Positions 11,040 through 22,014 are shown, numbered from the stretch's first letter. The stretch: DNA of 64,000 nucleotides from Viola odorata (GCA_963691705.1 OY829539.1:17964407-18028406); one strand, 5' to 3'. Numbers and translations: made by a program. Notes: generated from the sequence alone by a model not told the origin.

Positions 11040-12474
11040 TCAAAGTCTAGCATGATATAATTTCAAACGAGCGATATTCCAGGAGTTAGGTAAGGGGGTA
11101 CCGTCGAGTGTCTCCAAATGGTACGCTCCTCTCCCGACAATACGGGTAACGCGGTACGGCGCTTCCCAGTTAGGACTGAGCTTCCCCCGGCGTTGACCAG
11201 TCGCTCGCTGATCCCTGAGTACCAGGTCACCTTCTTTTAGAAGTCGTTCTTTCACACGCCTATTATGATAACGCGTCATCTTTTGTTTATAGTGCGTCAT
11301 TTTCAGAAGAGCTTCCTCCTGCAATTCGGGTAGCGCGTCAAGATTCGCACGCAACCTTTCCTCGTTCAGCTCTTCTCTGAAGTAAGCCACTCATAGGCTC
11401 ATGGTACCAATTTCCACGAGCGTGACGGCCTCAGTGCCGAAAGCCAGTGTGAATGGTGTCTCTCCTATGCTGGTTTTCGTGGTCATGCGGTATGCCCACA
11501 TCAAATACGGCAGTTCATCTGCCCACTTCTTTTTGGATCCTTCTAGGTTCTTCTTAACACCGTTAAGGATGGCTCGGTTTGTCACCTCAGCCTGACCATT
11601 GGTCTGTGGATGAGCCACGGAAGAGAATCTTTGCTCGATTCCGAACTCCATGCATTGGTCTCTAAAGAATTGGCTGGTGAATTGCATTCCGTTATCGCTG
11701 ACTAGCACGCGGGGAACTCCGAAGCGCATGATAACTTGGTGTTTGAAGAAATGCCAGATTTTTTCTGTCGTGATGTTGGCGACCGCCTCAGCTTCCGCCC
11801 ATTTAGTAAAGTAGTCTACCGCCATGACCACAAACTTTAACTGAGACCTCGCCTTTGGAAACGATCCAAGGATGTCAATTCCCCATTTCGCGAAAGGACA
11901 GGGAGCAATGAGATCATAAATTTTTTTGGCGAGTTACCGAGGAATCTTGGAGAATTCCTAACACTTCCAGCAGGTTCGCACGTAATCATGGCAGTCTTTC
12001 CGGATAGTAGGCCAGTAGAACCCCGATCTAAAGACCTGTGCAGCCAGGGTTCCGCCGGATGTATGTATGCCGCAAATTCCTTCGTGGATTTCGCGGAGGG
12101 TATGAAGGCCCTCTTGTTCCGTTATGCATTTGGCAGCCAGATGGGAGAAACACCTCCGCATCAATTCTCCGTTAAAGTACGTGCACCATGCCGCTTGCTT
12201 AAGCACTTTCTTCTTCTCAGCGTTATCCGCTGGCAGCTCATCATATCTCTAGTATTTTATGACGGGAATTCTCCAGTCATTTTCACTTTCTTCCACGCAG
12301 AACGTCACCTGTTCTTCCATAAAGGAAGGTACGGGTAGCTCCCGGTAGTACACCCCTTTCGGTATGGACGCTTCTGGGTTTGCTGGGAGTTTGGCGAGGT
12401 TATCCACCTCAGCATTATCCTCTCGAGGAATATGCTCGAAGCTAACCTGTATGCCACATTTCTTTATTTCTATC
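11040..12474 (-). pseudogene. Pol remnant: RNase H end and integrase, Tat-type
   Basis: A single minus-strand frame runs from the truncation at 12474 to the stop at 11040 with no indel. It begins with the RNase H C-terminus (FEHIPREDNAEVDNLAKLPA). Then comes the integrase zinc domain (HEGICGIHTSG ... CHDYVRTCWKC) and the RVE core with D-D-E motifs VMAVDYFTKW, LVSDNGMQFTS and NGQAEVTNR. The integrase C-terminus ends PNSWNIARLKLYHARL. Integrase inserts the cDNA copy into host DNA. Four nonsense codons break it: TAG at 12251-12249, TAG at 11960-11958 (right after CWKC, where relatives have CQEF), TAA at 11936-11934 and TGA at 11393-11391. The 5' part was removed when element A inserted. Dead as a pol, but well preserved in frame. 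Confidence 0.85.
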
Positions 12475-13303
12475 TGTTGCTACCTGAATTTTGACTTACG
12501 TCGCAACTTTTTCATTTCATTGCACGTCACATTAATAGCACGTTTACCTCAAATTTCAATCGATTTTTGATCAAGGACTATTTGTTTTAATGTTTCATGT
12601 CTTTTAAATTTTTCGTATTTTTTGGTTTTTCGTCAACCCGTTTACGTATTTTTATTTTTATCGCATTTAATAGCTCGTCTAGTTCAAATTCCTGTCAATT
12701 CTTGGTCCTAGGCTAGTTTGTTTAATATTCCGTGTCATTTCGTGTCTTTTTAAGTTTCACGTATTTTTAACTGTCTTTACGCGAACTTCTTTCTATCCCT
12801 AGTAAGTTTCCCGGGACCGAGGGTCGAACGCGCTATTTCTTTGTTTGATAATTACGTGCTAATTTTCTCTTTCACGCCACCGCGTTCAGTTTCGTTCATT
12901 TTTTGTCGTAAAGACATTTATTTTGCACACGAATGTTTTGACACTTCCGAAAGAGAAAATAAATACGTTAAATCAACTTTCGCATTTCTTCACTGTATAT
13001 TAGTTTTCTTGCCTTGTTTTTCTACACATAGTTGTACCCTCGGTTCGGGTCTATTTTCATTTTTGAGCAATTTCGCTCGTACCAAAATATCCCGTTCGAA
13101 CCAATTAAACAAATATCTCCCAAACTTACTCATCACCCAACCACATACCCAAACTTGCTCATCACCCAACCACATACCCAAACTTGCTCATCGTCCAACC
13201 ACACAAACCCCAAACTTGGCCTCCACTCCGACCATCCTTATCCATCCACCTCCTTCTCCAATTTTCAACCACACAAAGCTCAACCAACTCAAAATTTCAA
13301 CTC

Positions 13304-13311
13304 TATAAATA
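13304..13311 (+). promoter_or_regulatory. TATA box of LTR A
   Basis: TATAAATA lies in CTCTATAAATAGAGAGC. The same box occurs at 26173-26180 in the 3' LTR, 51567 in LTR B and 56025 in LTR C. It defines the U3/R region, with transcription expected to start about 30 bp downstream. Confidence 0.75.
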
Positions 13312-13403
13312 GAGAGCTTCATCCACCCAAAAAAGGGCACCAAATCCTCCTCTTAATCTCTATTTCTTGCACTACCTTCTTGGCAAATTGCTCTCCCGGA
13401 GAG

Positions 13404-13409
13404 GTAAGC
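13404..13409 (+). promoter_or_regulatory. Candidate major splice donor in the LTR leader
   Basis: CGGAGAG|GTAAGCT is a near-consensus donor about 95 bp after the TATA box. It is conserved in LTR B (GGCGAG|GTAAGC, GT at 51666) and LTR C (GAGAGA|GTAAGC, GT at 56149). There is no ATG between the TATA box and this site in any of the three copies. The 3' LTR of element A has lost it in a deletion of about 135 bp. Confidence 0.5.
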
Positions 13410-14496
13410 TACCTCTCTCTCTCTAGTTTCTTTAATTTTCGTTTTCCATTGTAATGCATGAATAAACTGTAAAAACTTGTATAATATGCTTAGTTTTCGT
13501 GCTATGTATGCTTCCCTTGCTCCAATTTAATTGTATGATGCTTTAAGTAATTAATGGATGTATATGCATGTTAATTAGCTTGCTTCTCCATGTAAAATTG
13601 ATGTTGTTTTGAGCTTGCTTTGCTTGCTATTTTTATGGCTTTGATCTACTGTTTTGCTACCTTAATTATTGTAACCATTTTGGGTAAGAATGGTGGAGGT
13701 TTGAAACTTGGGTTTTTAGCCATGGTGGCCGGCTGCTTGGAGAAGAAGAAGGAATAGGTAAGGTGATGGCGGGAAAGGTAAGGAAGAAGAAGAAAGGTGA
13801 TGGGCTTAGGCCCAATTTTGTTAAAAAATTAAAAGGTGGGCTTGGCTTGTGCCAAGCCCATTTTTTAATGTCCAAAAATCCCTTGTAGGGCCCACTTATT
13901 TTCGTATATGCCATGTATAATTTTCATATGTCGTGTATAATTTGTTTCGTATGTCGTGTATAATTTGTTTCGTATGTCATGTATAATTTTCGTATATGCC
14001 ATGTATAATTTGTTTCGTATGCCATGTATAATTTTCGTATGCCATGTATAATTTTAGTATATGCCATATATAATTGCCATATATAATTTATTTCGTATAT
14101 GCCATGAACAATTTTCATACTAATAGGCCATGAATAATTTGTATGCTTGTATGCCATGATTTAAATAATGTGTTTATACCATGTTTTATTTAATTAAATA
14201 CTTACATGATTTAAATAATTTGTTTATGCTATGTTTTATTTAATTAAATGCTTACATGATTTAAATAATTTGTTTATGCCATGTTTTATTTAATTAAATA
14301 CTTACATGATTTAAATAATTTATTTATGCCATGTTCTATTTAATTAAATGCTTGCATGTTTTAAATGATTTGTTTATTTGCTATGCCATGTTTTATTTAA
14401 TTAATTGCTTACTTTTCGTAAATTAATTAAATGTTTGCATGCGCTCTTTATTATTTATTATTTTCAAAAGCGTTGCTAACACTCTTAACTTGCAAG

Positions 14497-14520
14497 GAAG
14501 ATCAAGAGCACGCAACGCAA
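14497..14520 (+). other. Candidate 24-nt leader exon in LTR A
   Basis: It is bounded by TTGCAAG on the left and GTAAGC on the right. LTR B has the same 24-nt block with few changes at 52697-52720 (flanks TTGCAAG and GTATGC). LTR C has a 26-nt block at 57450-57475 (flanks TTGTAG and GTACGC). None contains ATG. Conservation of both flanks in diverged LTRs argues for a spliced untranslated exon. Confidence 0.45.
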
Positions 14521-15382
14521 GTAAGCTCTCTAAGTCTCTTTTTATTTATTCAATGTCTTTTTGCAAATATTATTCGTATACATGTTATTTAAAAATGACA
14601 AAAAACTTATAATCGTATGCATGATAAAATAAACCCACATGTTTACATGTTTATGACACTTGCTTTGCTTATGCCATGAGATTAATTGCTATATTTGATA
14701 ATTGAGCATGGTGGCTCCGAATCCCACTCGGTTATATGCATTCACGAAAATGGTACTATGTTAGTTTTAACCATGTTAGGATCACGTAGTAATTAATTAA
14801 TTAATTAATCATGCATGGCTCGATGAAAAGGGGGAACGTCCGCTCTAGCATAACGAACAAACGGTAACCCCGTCCTTCGTGTCCCGATCGGAAATAACAT
14901 GTCCCTACGAAAATGCTAAGATGTAACGTCACCTTTGAGGGTCAAATCACGTCAAAAATGTTTAAATAATCGGAAAGTGTCCCAATTCGGTAAGCGGACT
15001 CTGTTGACACGATTCAATCATTGGCATATGTAAATGATTGGAAAGTGACTTGAGCTCGTGGGAAGAATTGGTTGACATGCTTCGATCATTAAACAAATCT
15101 TTGTATATCAAAACTGTATTCAAACACCTTTTTACCGGTAACCTTTTTAAGGGTGTGACTTGGGTGCCTAACACCTTCCCAAGTCCACAATACGACCTCG
15201 AACCTTTGTTCAATGGTTTAGACCAAGCCTTAGTGTTTTTACTTTTATGCCATGACGCTTAGGTTCCCTAAACCTTAGAAATTAGGGTGGCGACTTCATT
15301 GTATTATGCGAAGCATCCATTTATGCTTAGCATCCGTCCCAAACCTTAAACTCATTTTCAACGAAAAAGGGGGTGCAGCAGT

Positions 15383-15400
15383 TTGGCGACTTCACTGGGG
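15383..15400 (+). other. Primer binding site, tRNA-Arg type
   Basis: TGGCGACTTCACTGGGGA starts two bases after the LTR end. It is complementary with small mismatches to the 3' end of a plant tRNA-Arg (from memory), the primer reported for Ogre elements. Element C has TGGCGACTCCACTGGGGA at the same place. Confidence 0.8.
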
Positions 15401-15651
15401 ACTAGTAGGGTCGAAGCCGGTTTTTTTTTAGGTGTTTGTTTTTTTTTTTTTTACTTGCTTTAATAAACTATTTTCGTGACTATTTGTTATTGCTTTAATC
15501 AACTGTCATACGCATTGCATGCATAGGCCCTACACCTAGGGGCCGCCATACCAAATAAGTTTAGGACGGGGATTAATGACACCCTGGGACTCAAGTCCTG
15601 GGTAATGTTCACAAAACCCAACCCGCTCGAACCCTTAAAGCTAGCCGGACG

Positions 15652-15755
15652 GTGGCCCAATTCTAGTAAGCGGATTCAGCCGACATGATTCAATCATTTG
15701 CCTATGTAAATGGTTGGAAAGTGGCCTGGATTCGTGGGAAGGAATTGGTAGTCGC
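15652..15755 (+). repeat. LTR-derived segment duplicated into the leader of element A
   Basis: This segment (GGCCCAATTCTAGTAAGCGG ... GAAGGAATTGG) repeats LTR A at about 14977-15075. The corresponding leader of element C lacks it: the flanking text CCTAAAGCCAGTCG continues there directly. Confidence 0.6.
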
Positions 15756-16014
15756 TCTACGACACTTTTTGGACCATTCTATGGTATCGTCGGGAACTTT
15801 CAGGCCGTTAGAACTTTAGTCGACGTCAAAAGCCCCCATCACGTGCATCATACTTGTTTTGTCGTGGCTTGGTTTACCACGTTTTCTACATTTTTTCCCC
15901 CTTCCGCACCATTTTTAGTAATGCATGTAAAGAACCTAGTAACGCATTTTGTACAAATTACTAATACTGGAACTCTGTTTTATCTTTCCCAAAGACCCAT
16001 CCTACTTGTTCAAA

Positions 16015-16140
16015 ATGACAGTGCCTGCATTACTCTCACTTGATACTTTCGGGGAAGAAGTTTTGATAATCAAGCTGCGCTAGGGGACATGTTGAAATCC
16101 GGTTTCATTCCCGATATTATGGCCAAGATTGGATAGAGGA
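16015..16140 (+). pseudogene. Stump of ORF1 in element A
   Basis: From ATG 16015 the DNA aligns with the first ~120 bp of ORF1 of element C (ATG 58851), shared words being TTACT(C/T)TCA(C/T)TTGATA and GATCAAGCTGC-like text. A one-base change of frame soon after GGGGAAGA leads to a stop after about 22 residues. The remaining ~1.6 kb of ORF1 is absent and its place is taken by the tandem array. An acceptor-like CCCAAAG at 15988-15994 precedes the ATG by 20 nt. Confidence 0.7.
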
Positions 16141-16579
16141 AGCGGTGTTGCAAAACGGACAGATTGCGTCATTAGAATATTTTTGATGAGCAAACGGATC
16201 CCGACTTCTAAGATTGACGCCTTCAGAATCAAGCATCTGTTGCTTAGATTTTTTCCTTTTACCCCATGTAACAATGTTCCTAGACTTCGTCTACTAGCCT
16301 TTAGATAAATCTAGATAGTTAAATTAACTTGTAATGGTTGTAACCCCTTTTTGGACGAAAAAAATATCAAATGACAAAACTCGTAGTTATTTGGATAATT
16401 ACGAACTGCGTTTTTCTCTCTCACACATCCAAAAGACATCGAACAACCATCGCCTACAATCAAATCAACCTTCCCCCCAGAATGAACCACATATAAAGCC
16501 CACCAAAAAAAACACACAAAGGACTGACCTTGGAAAAAAAATACGCTCACAAAAAAATTCAGAACGCAAGAAGTAGTTG
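16141..16579. other. Unrecognised internal sequence of element A
   Basis: This is non-coding sequence between the ORF1 stump and the tandem array. No alignment to element C is apparent by eye and nothing else is seen. Confidence 0.4.
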
Positions 16580-19500
16580 TTTTGGGTTCAGCTGCACACT
16601 CTTTTATCTTGGCCAATATGAACGCAATTGGCTAGGAATTTTCACTTTACCAAAACACGAAAAACATTCGTAACACATAGAACTCCACCCTTACCAAATT
16701 TCATAATTTTCAGAACAACACATTTCCCACAAAGAAATTTAGTACGCAAGGACAACGCTTTTTCTCAGTCTTAGCCGCGCGATCTTCTATTTCAGCCGAA
16801 ATGGAGATGATTGACTCAGAGTTTCCCATCAGCCAAAACTTGAAAGATGTCTCCAACATGTTGAAGTTTAACAATGCAAAATTTCAGAAAGTTCTGGGTA
16901 GCCAATCTCTTGCAAAAAAATTCTAAACTCGAGGACAGCTGCTCTACTCGGTCTCAGCTGCGCGTTCTTTTGTTTTGGCCAATATCAATACAATTGGCTA
17001 GGAATTTCCACTTAGACAAAACGCGAAAGAGGTTCATAACACCTTGAAGAATTTCCATGCCACAAATTGGATTTTTTCGAGCAGCACATCGCTCATAAAT
17101 AATTCGGACATAAGGAGGACAGTTTTCTCGGTCTCAGCCGTGCGATCTTTTGTCTCGGGCAATATAAATGCGTTCGGCTCAGAATTTACGTTCGGCCAAA
17201 ACACGAAAGATGTTCGTAACACGTTGAAGTCTGTCCCTACCAAATTTCCAAATTTTTGGAGCAGTACACCTTAGCCAAAAATAAGGCCCGCGAAGAGCCA
17301 TCTCTAGCGGCATGCCGCCTGGACCCTAGCGGCATGACGCTAGCTTCGGCTCCAAAATCATTTTTCACCTCCAAAATCATTCATTCAGCCGCGCACTCAT
17401 TTATTTTGACCGATATCGATACGATGGGCTCCGAATTTCCGTTTGACCAAAACATGAAAGATGTTCACAACACATTGAAGTATGGCCACACCAAATTTCG
17501 GAGCATTCGAGGTGACACATCTCTCGGAAATAATTTAGGCGTGAGGATAGCTACTCTACTCGGTCTCAGCTGCGCGTTCTTTTGTTTTAGCCAATATCAA
17601 TACAATTGGCTAGGAATTTCCACTTGGCCAAAACGGAAAAGATGTTCATAACATCTTGAAGAATTTCCATGCCAAAAATGGGATTTTTACGAGCAGCGCA
17701 TTGCTCACAAATAATTCGGACATAAGGAGGACAGTTTTCTCGGTCTCAGCCGTGCGATCTTTTGTCTCGGCCAATATGAATGTGTTTGGTTCAAAATTTC
17801 CGTTCGGCCAAAACACAAAAGATGTTTGTAACACATTGAAGTGTGTCCCTACCAAATTTCAGAATTTTTAGAGCAGTGCACCTCAGCCAAAAGCAAGGCC
17901 CGCGAAAAGCCATCTCTGGCCGCATGCCGCCTGGCACCTAGCGGCATGATGCTAGCTTCGGCTCCAAGATCATTTTTTCACCTCCAAAATCATCCGTTCA
18001 GCCGCGCGCTCATTTGTTTTGACCGATATCGATAACATGGCTTAGAATTTCCCTTCGACCAAAACACAAAAGATGTTCACAACACATTGAACTATGCCCA
18101 CACCAAATTTCAGAGCATTCGGGGTGACACATCTCTCAGAAATAATTTAGGCGTGAGGATAGCTACTCTACTCGGTCTCAGCTGCGCATTCTTTTGTTTT
18201 AGCCAATATCAATACAATTGGCTAGGAATTTCCACTTGGCCAAAACGTAAAAGATGTTCATAACACCTTGAAGAATTTCTATGCCAAAAATGGGATTTTT
18301 CCGAGCAGCGCATTGCTCACAAATAATTCGGACATAAGGAGGACAGTTTTCTCCATCTCAGTCGTGTGATCTTTTGTCTCGGCCAATATGAATGTGTTTG
18401 GTTCAGAATTTCCGTTCGGCCAAAACACAAAAGATGTTTGTAACACATTGAAGTGTGTCCCTACCAAATTTTAGAATTTTGGAGCAGTGCACCTCAGCCA
18501 AAAGTAAGGCCCGCGAAAAGCCATCTCTGGCGGCATGCCGCCTGGCCCCTAGCGGCATGACGCTAGCTTCGGCTCCAAGATCATTTTTTTCACCTCCAAA
18601 ATCATCCGTTCAGCCGCGCGCTCTTTTGTTTTGACCGATATCGATATGATGGGCTCAGAATTTCCCTTCGACCAAAACACGAAAGATGTTCACAACACAT
18701 TGAAGTATGCCCACACCAAATTTCAGAGCATTCAGGGTGACATATCTCTCGGAAATAATTTAGGCGTGAGGATAGCTACTCTACTCGGTCTCAGCTGCGC
18801 GTTTTTTTATTTTAGCCAATATCAACACAATTGGCTAGGAATTTCCTCTTGGCCAAAATTCAAAAGATGTTCATAACACCTTGAATAATTTCCATGCCAA
18901 AAATGGGATTTTTCTGAGCAGCGCATCGCTCACAAATAATTCGGACATAAGGAGGACAGTTTTCTCGGTCTCAGCCGTGCAATCTTTTGTCTCGGACAAT
19001 ATGAATGCGTTCAGCTCCGAATTTCCGTTCGTCCAAAACACGAAAGATGTTCATAACACGTTGAAGTGTGTCTCTACCAAATTTCAGAATTTTTGAAGCA
19101 GTGCACCTCAGCCAAAAGCAAGGCCCGCGAAAAGCTATCTCTGGCGGCATGCCGCCTGGCCCCTAGCGGCATGACGCTAGCTTCGGCTCCAAGATCATTT
19201 TTTCACCTCCAAAATCATCCGTTCAGCCGTACGCTCATTTGTTTTGACCGATATCGATACGATGGGCTCCGAATTTCCCTTCGACCAAAATACGAAAGAT
19301 GTTCACAACACATTGAAGTATGCCCACACCAAATTTCAGAACATTCGGGGTGACACATCTCTCGGAAATAATTTAGGCATGAGGATAGCTACTCTACTCG
19401 GCCTCAGCCGCGCAATCTTTTGTCATGGCCAAAATGGAGATGATTTGCTCAGAGTTCCCTCTCGGGCAAAACACAAAAGACATTCATAACACATTGAATA

Positions 19501-19720
19501 ATTTCCATGCCAAAAATAGGATTTTCCCGAGCAGCGCATCGCTCACAAATAATTCGGACATAAGGAGGACAGTTTTCTCGGTCTCAGTCGTGCGATCTTT
19601 TATCTCAGCCAATATGAATGCGTTCAGCTCAGAATTTCTTCTGGGTCAAAACACGAAAGATGTTGACTTCGGGTTGAAGTATGCTCGTACCAAAGAACAA
19701 AGTTTTCTAAGCAATAGATC
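16580..19720 (+). repeat. Higher-order tandem array, ~612-bp units of three monomers
   Basis: The phrase TTGAAGAATTTCCATGCC recurs at about 17044, 17655, 18269, 18882 and 19495, giving a 611-613 bp period and four full units plus partial ones. Each unit holds three related monomers marked by a CTCAGC(C/T)G(C/T)GC...CTTTTGT word (for example 17128, 17385 and 17563), spaced about 175, 257 and 178 bp. The long monomer carries a ~90-bp insert with the perfect palindrome GGCGGCATGCCGCC. Older, more diverged monomers lie at 16580-17000. Open frames of 70-130 codons recur in phase across the units (EFPFDQNTKDVHNTLKYA-type), but without stable starts or known domains I treat them as by-products of repetition. 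Confidence 0.85.
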
Positions 19721-20003
19721 CCTCAAAAAACCATTTAGAGATAACCTTAGCTACTCATTCCAGGCCACTTCAAGGGTTTCGTTAGTAGCATCCAAGATCA
19801 CATCGCATCACTAGAATAAATAAAGACTTCTCTCACGTCTCCACCTAGAGCACCAACCCAAGATACACCCGTTTCTCGCTTCCCCTAAAAGTATCAAGCA
19901 AGAGAGTGGCTGGGAGATTGATCAAAGCAGAGTGGAGGCCTCGAGGTTGCACATAATACCCACATTATCGCTTATACTTATTTCTCTTCACTTGTTTTCT
20001 TTT

Positions 20004-20007
20004 CAGG
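20004..20007 (+). promoter_or_regulatory. Candidate splice acceptor before gag of element A
   Basis: CTTGTTTTCTTTTCAG|GATAACGATAGC is a strong pyrimidine tract plus CAG, 70 nt before the first ATG of gag (20077). Element C has an even stronger one at the same place (CCCCTTTTTTTTCAG, ending 61295). The frame is open from the acceptor but has ATA where an upstream start would be expected, in both elements. Confidence 0.5.
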
Positions 20008-20076
20008 ATAACGATAGCTCCTCGAAAGAAAGCTACTCCATCAACGCTCCCTGTAACTAGACTTCAAGCACTGAAA

Positions 20077-21126
20077 ATGGCCGAACAAACTAAGACAGAA
20101 GAGACATTGGCTGCTAGAATAGCAGAATTGGAAGAACGAGTTCGGGCTGCTACAGAACGAGCACTGCAGGCCGAAAAAGAACGAGATGGGATAGCACTTA
20201 ACTTCTTAGCAAGTGTCACAGGCCCTTTTATGACCCAACCATTATCCATTGCTGAGGATCAATGGCAATGGTCGGATCCTTTTAGTGGCTCCACACCGGT
20301 CACATCCTCTACCACAAGCACTATAGTCGGACAAAGGGCCAAAAAGGTTTGGCAAGGAATCAAGTCAAGAAAGATTGAGACAGCCCCGCAGAGAGCACTT
20401 CAAACTGAGGAAGACGTTAGTTCTGTGTCCCGCCAGCCTGGTTACGGGCAACCTTTCCCTCCACCACCACCATACCCTTCACCATCATTATATCAACCCC
20501 CCGTTTTCCCTTCCTCATCAACGCCCATCCTCAGTATGACTCCTCAATACCCGACGTCATTTTCCCCCTTCCCGCCACCAACACCACGACCTACACAACC
20601 TAGACCATATAACCTACCCAAAAAGCCAAGAAATCAAAACAACCATCAAAATCGGGGACCACTGCCACCTCTTCCAATCCCATTGGGGGAGATTTACCAA
20701 TGTCTCTTGGCGGTTGGGCAAATCGCGCCCACCCCAACCCGACCTCAACGACCTCCCTACCCAAAGTGGTTTGATCCTAATACTAGATGCGAGTACCATG
20801 CTGGAGTTCGGGGGCACGCACTAGAAAATTGCATCACCTTTAAAGGAAAGCTTCATCACTTGATCAAAAGCGGATGGGTCTCCTTTGAAAGCCCAACCGA
20901 AGACCCTAACACAAACACCGACCCTCTTCCAAGGCAGACCCCAAGTAGTGGAAGAGAGAGTGTTATTTCGAGAGAAGAAATCGTGGATTCCTTAGTATCA
21001 AGATTGACCAAAGAAGAGCTCTCCCTTGCGCTAGCCAGAAGAGGTTATGTACGGCACCCTGAAGACATCAATCTAAGCCCTATCATGGCCAAAATCGTCC
21101 ACTCGAATCAACCACAGTCGGCATAG
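20077..21126 (+). CDS. Truncated gag protein of element A
   Basis: This is an intact 349-residue ORF. The N-terminus (MAEQTKTEETLAARIAELEE) is a coiled coil shared with gag of element C. The middle jumps in frame from about residue 60 to the QGIKSRKIE segment, which in element C lies after the capsid-like Retrotrans_gag domain. That core of roughly 200 residues is therefore missing, while the frame stays open. Then follow a Pro/Tyr-rich linker (PFPPPPPYPSPSLYQPP) and a zinc-knuckle-like segment CEYHAGVRGHALENC with the KLHHLIKSGWVSFE tail. Upstream of the ATG the frame continues as IAPRKKATPSTLPVTRLQ back to the splice-acceptor-like site. Gag normally forms the particle; without the core this protein might only bind RNA or join other particles (inference). 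Confidence 0.7.
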   Translation: MAEQTKTEETLAARIAELEERVRAATERALQAEKERDGIALNFLASVTGPFMTQPLSIAEDQWQWSDPFSGSTPVTSSTTSTIVGQRAKKVWQGIKSRKIETAPQRALQTEEDVSSVSRQPGYGQPFPPPPPYPSPSLYQPPVFPSSSTPILSMTPQYPTSFSPFPPPTPRPTQPRPYNLPKKPRNQNNHQNRGPLPPLPIPLGEIYQCLLAVGQIAPTPTRPQRPPYPKWFDPNTRCEYHAGVRGHALENCITFKGKLHHLIKSGWVSFESPTEDPNTNTDPLPRQTPSSGRESVISREEIVDSLVSRLTKEELSLALARRGYVRHPEDINLSPIMAKIVHSNQPQSA

Positions 21127-21254
21127 CTCCAAAGTTTCGTGTCTACGCGCTCGGAGAAGAAGCATCATCTCAAGGCTTGGCCGCTTTCGTGAAGAAGTCT
21201 AGGGGGCCCGTGCGCCATTGGACCGCCATCACGCTTCTCGATATCCACTTGTAA
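21127..21254 (+). pseudogene. Scrap of polyprotein after gag
   Basis: In a different frame from gag, a short open piece reads GIAPKFRVYALGEEASSQGL and ends at a TAA near 21251. It looks like a joined remnant of coding sequence on the far side of a deletion that removed protease to integrase. I could not assign the domain. Confidence 0.35.
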
Positions 21255-21500
21255 AAATACATGTATGCATGTTTTGTTGTCTTTTATAGGAACTTGTGTT
21301 CCCCTTCGGTTAAAATAAATATATATATAAAACAAAAAAAACAAAATATATACGTATGTTTTGTTATCTTTTATAGGAACTTGCGTTCCCCTTCGGTTAA
21401 AAAAGATAAAAAAAAAACAAAATATAAACAATATATTCATGTCTTGCTGTCTTCTATAGGAACTCGCATTCCCCTTCGGCTAAAAAAAAAGATAAAAAAA
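21255..21500 (+). repeat. Tandem repeat, three ~87-bp units
   Basis: Three units share TATAGGAACT(T/C)G(T/C)(G/A)TTCCCCTTCGG at about 21286, 21374 and 21458, separated by A-rich stretches. Confidence 0.7.
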
Positions 21501-22014
21501 AAACACGAAACAAAAATGAGAACCTTTTTGAAAAAAATTACGTGTCAAACCTTTTGTGTGGTGTCAGCCGGACCTAGGATTAGTTAGGGTCACAAGAACC
21601 GCGTTTTGACTAACCCCATTAACCTAATGCTAAGTTTTATAGGTACAATGATAGGTGTGTGCGTTCACACATGTTTCAACATGATGAGTTTTTCTCCATA
21701 CACACGAGCAAGGATGATGGAGAGGCCATTCTCATCTAGAACGCTATTCAAGAACTTAATGGCTATTCTTCAAGATGTTATGATGGAACTGTCAGAGATG
21801 TCGATAACCAAACTTGGGCAAAGCGATTCACACCCCTACTTCCGTCAATCCTGATCACATGCGTAAAAGGAAGCTTCACCATAGTTGAGCCTACGACTTT
21901 AAACAAGGGCACTCCCGGGGAGGCTACCCACGTGTTCTTTTCGATATTTCTGTTTTTTTAAAATTCAACATCTTGGTGTACCTTTTCCCTACGAACTTCT
22001 TATCTCTTCATTTC
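21501..22014. other. Unrecognised internal sequence of element A
   Basis: No domain or repeat is recognised. An open frame at 21606-21854 has no family features. Confidence 0.35.

Larger units (their letters stand above)
1600..12474 (-). mobile_element. Tat/Grande-type Ty3/gypsy retrotransposon remnant with antisense gene module
   Basis: On the minus strand, reading from high to low coordinates, there is the C-terminal end of RNase H, an HHCC zinc domain, the integrase core, the integrase C-terminus, a degenerate tandem array, a long region with four plus-strand ORFs or genes, and a candidate 3' LTR with a minus-strand TATA box. Grande-like Tat elements are known for an antisense gene between pol and the 3' LTR, often of the PF04195 'putative gypsy type transposon' family, and this arrangement matches. 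The gag, protease, reverse transcriptase and most of RNase H are missing because element A inserted exactly at 12475 and the far side of that insertion was later lost. All pol breaks are nonsense substitutions. The element assignment is good; its low-coordinate boundary is tentative. Confidence 0.75.
12475..15380 (+). repeat. 5' LTR of element A
   Basis: This is a 2.9-kb LTR with TG...CA ends. It aligns with 25351-26443 (the 3' copy) over its first 1.2 kb and with LTR B and LTR C in blocks. It contains a TATA box (13304), a splice donor (13404), a candidate 24-nt exon (14497-14520), an AT-rich stretch of repeated CATGTATAATTT(T)CGTATG words on the plus strand (13910-14160), and four copies of a TTTATGCCATGTTTTATTTA-like unit (14170-14400). 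The block at 14770-14825 (ATCACGTAGTAATTAATT ... ATGCATGG) is also kept in LTR B and LTR C. Long LTRs of this size are typical of Ogre. Confidence 0.85.

Noticed and set aside
13910..14160. Possible peptide repeats (MAYxxNYTWH-like) on the minus strand
   Set aside because: These are translations of the short AT-rich CATGTATAAT tandem words within the LTR.
17044..19814. Series of 60-130 codon ORFs on both strands
   Set aside because: They recur with the 612-bp tandem unit, have no consistent start, no known domain and no promoter; they follow from repetition of stop-poor sequence.
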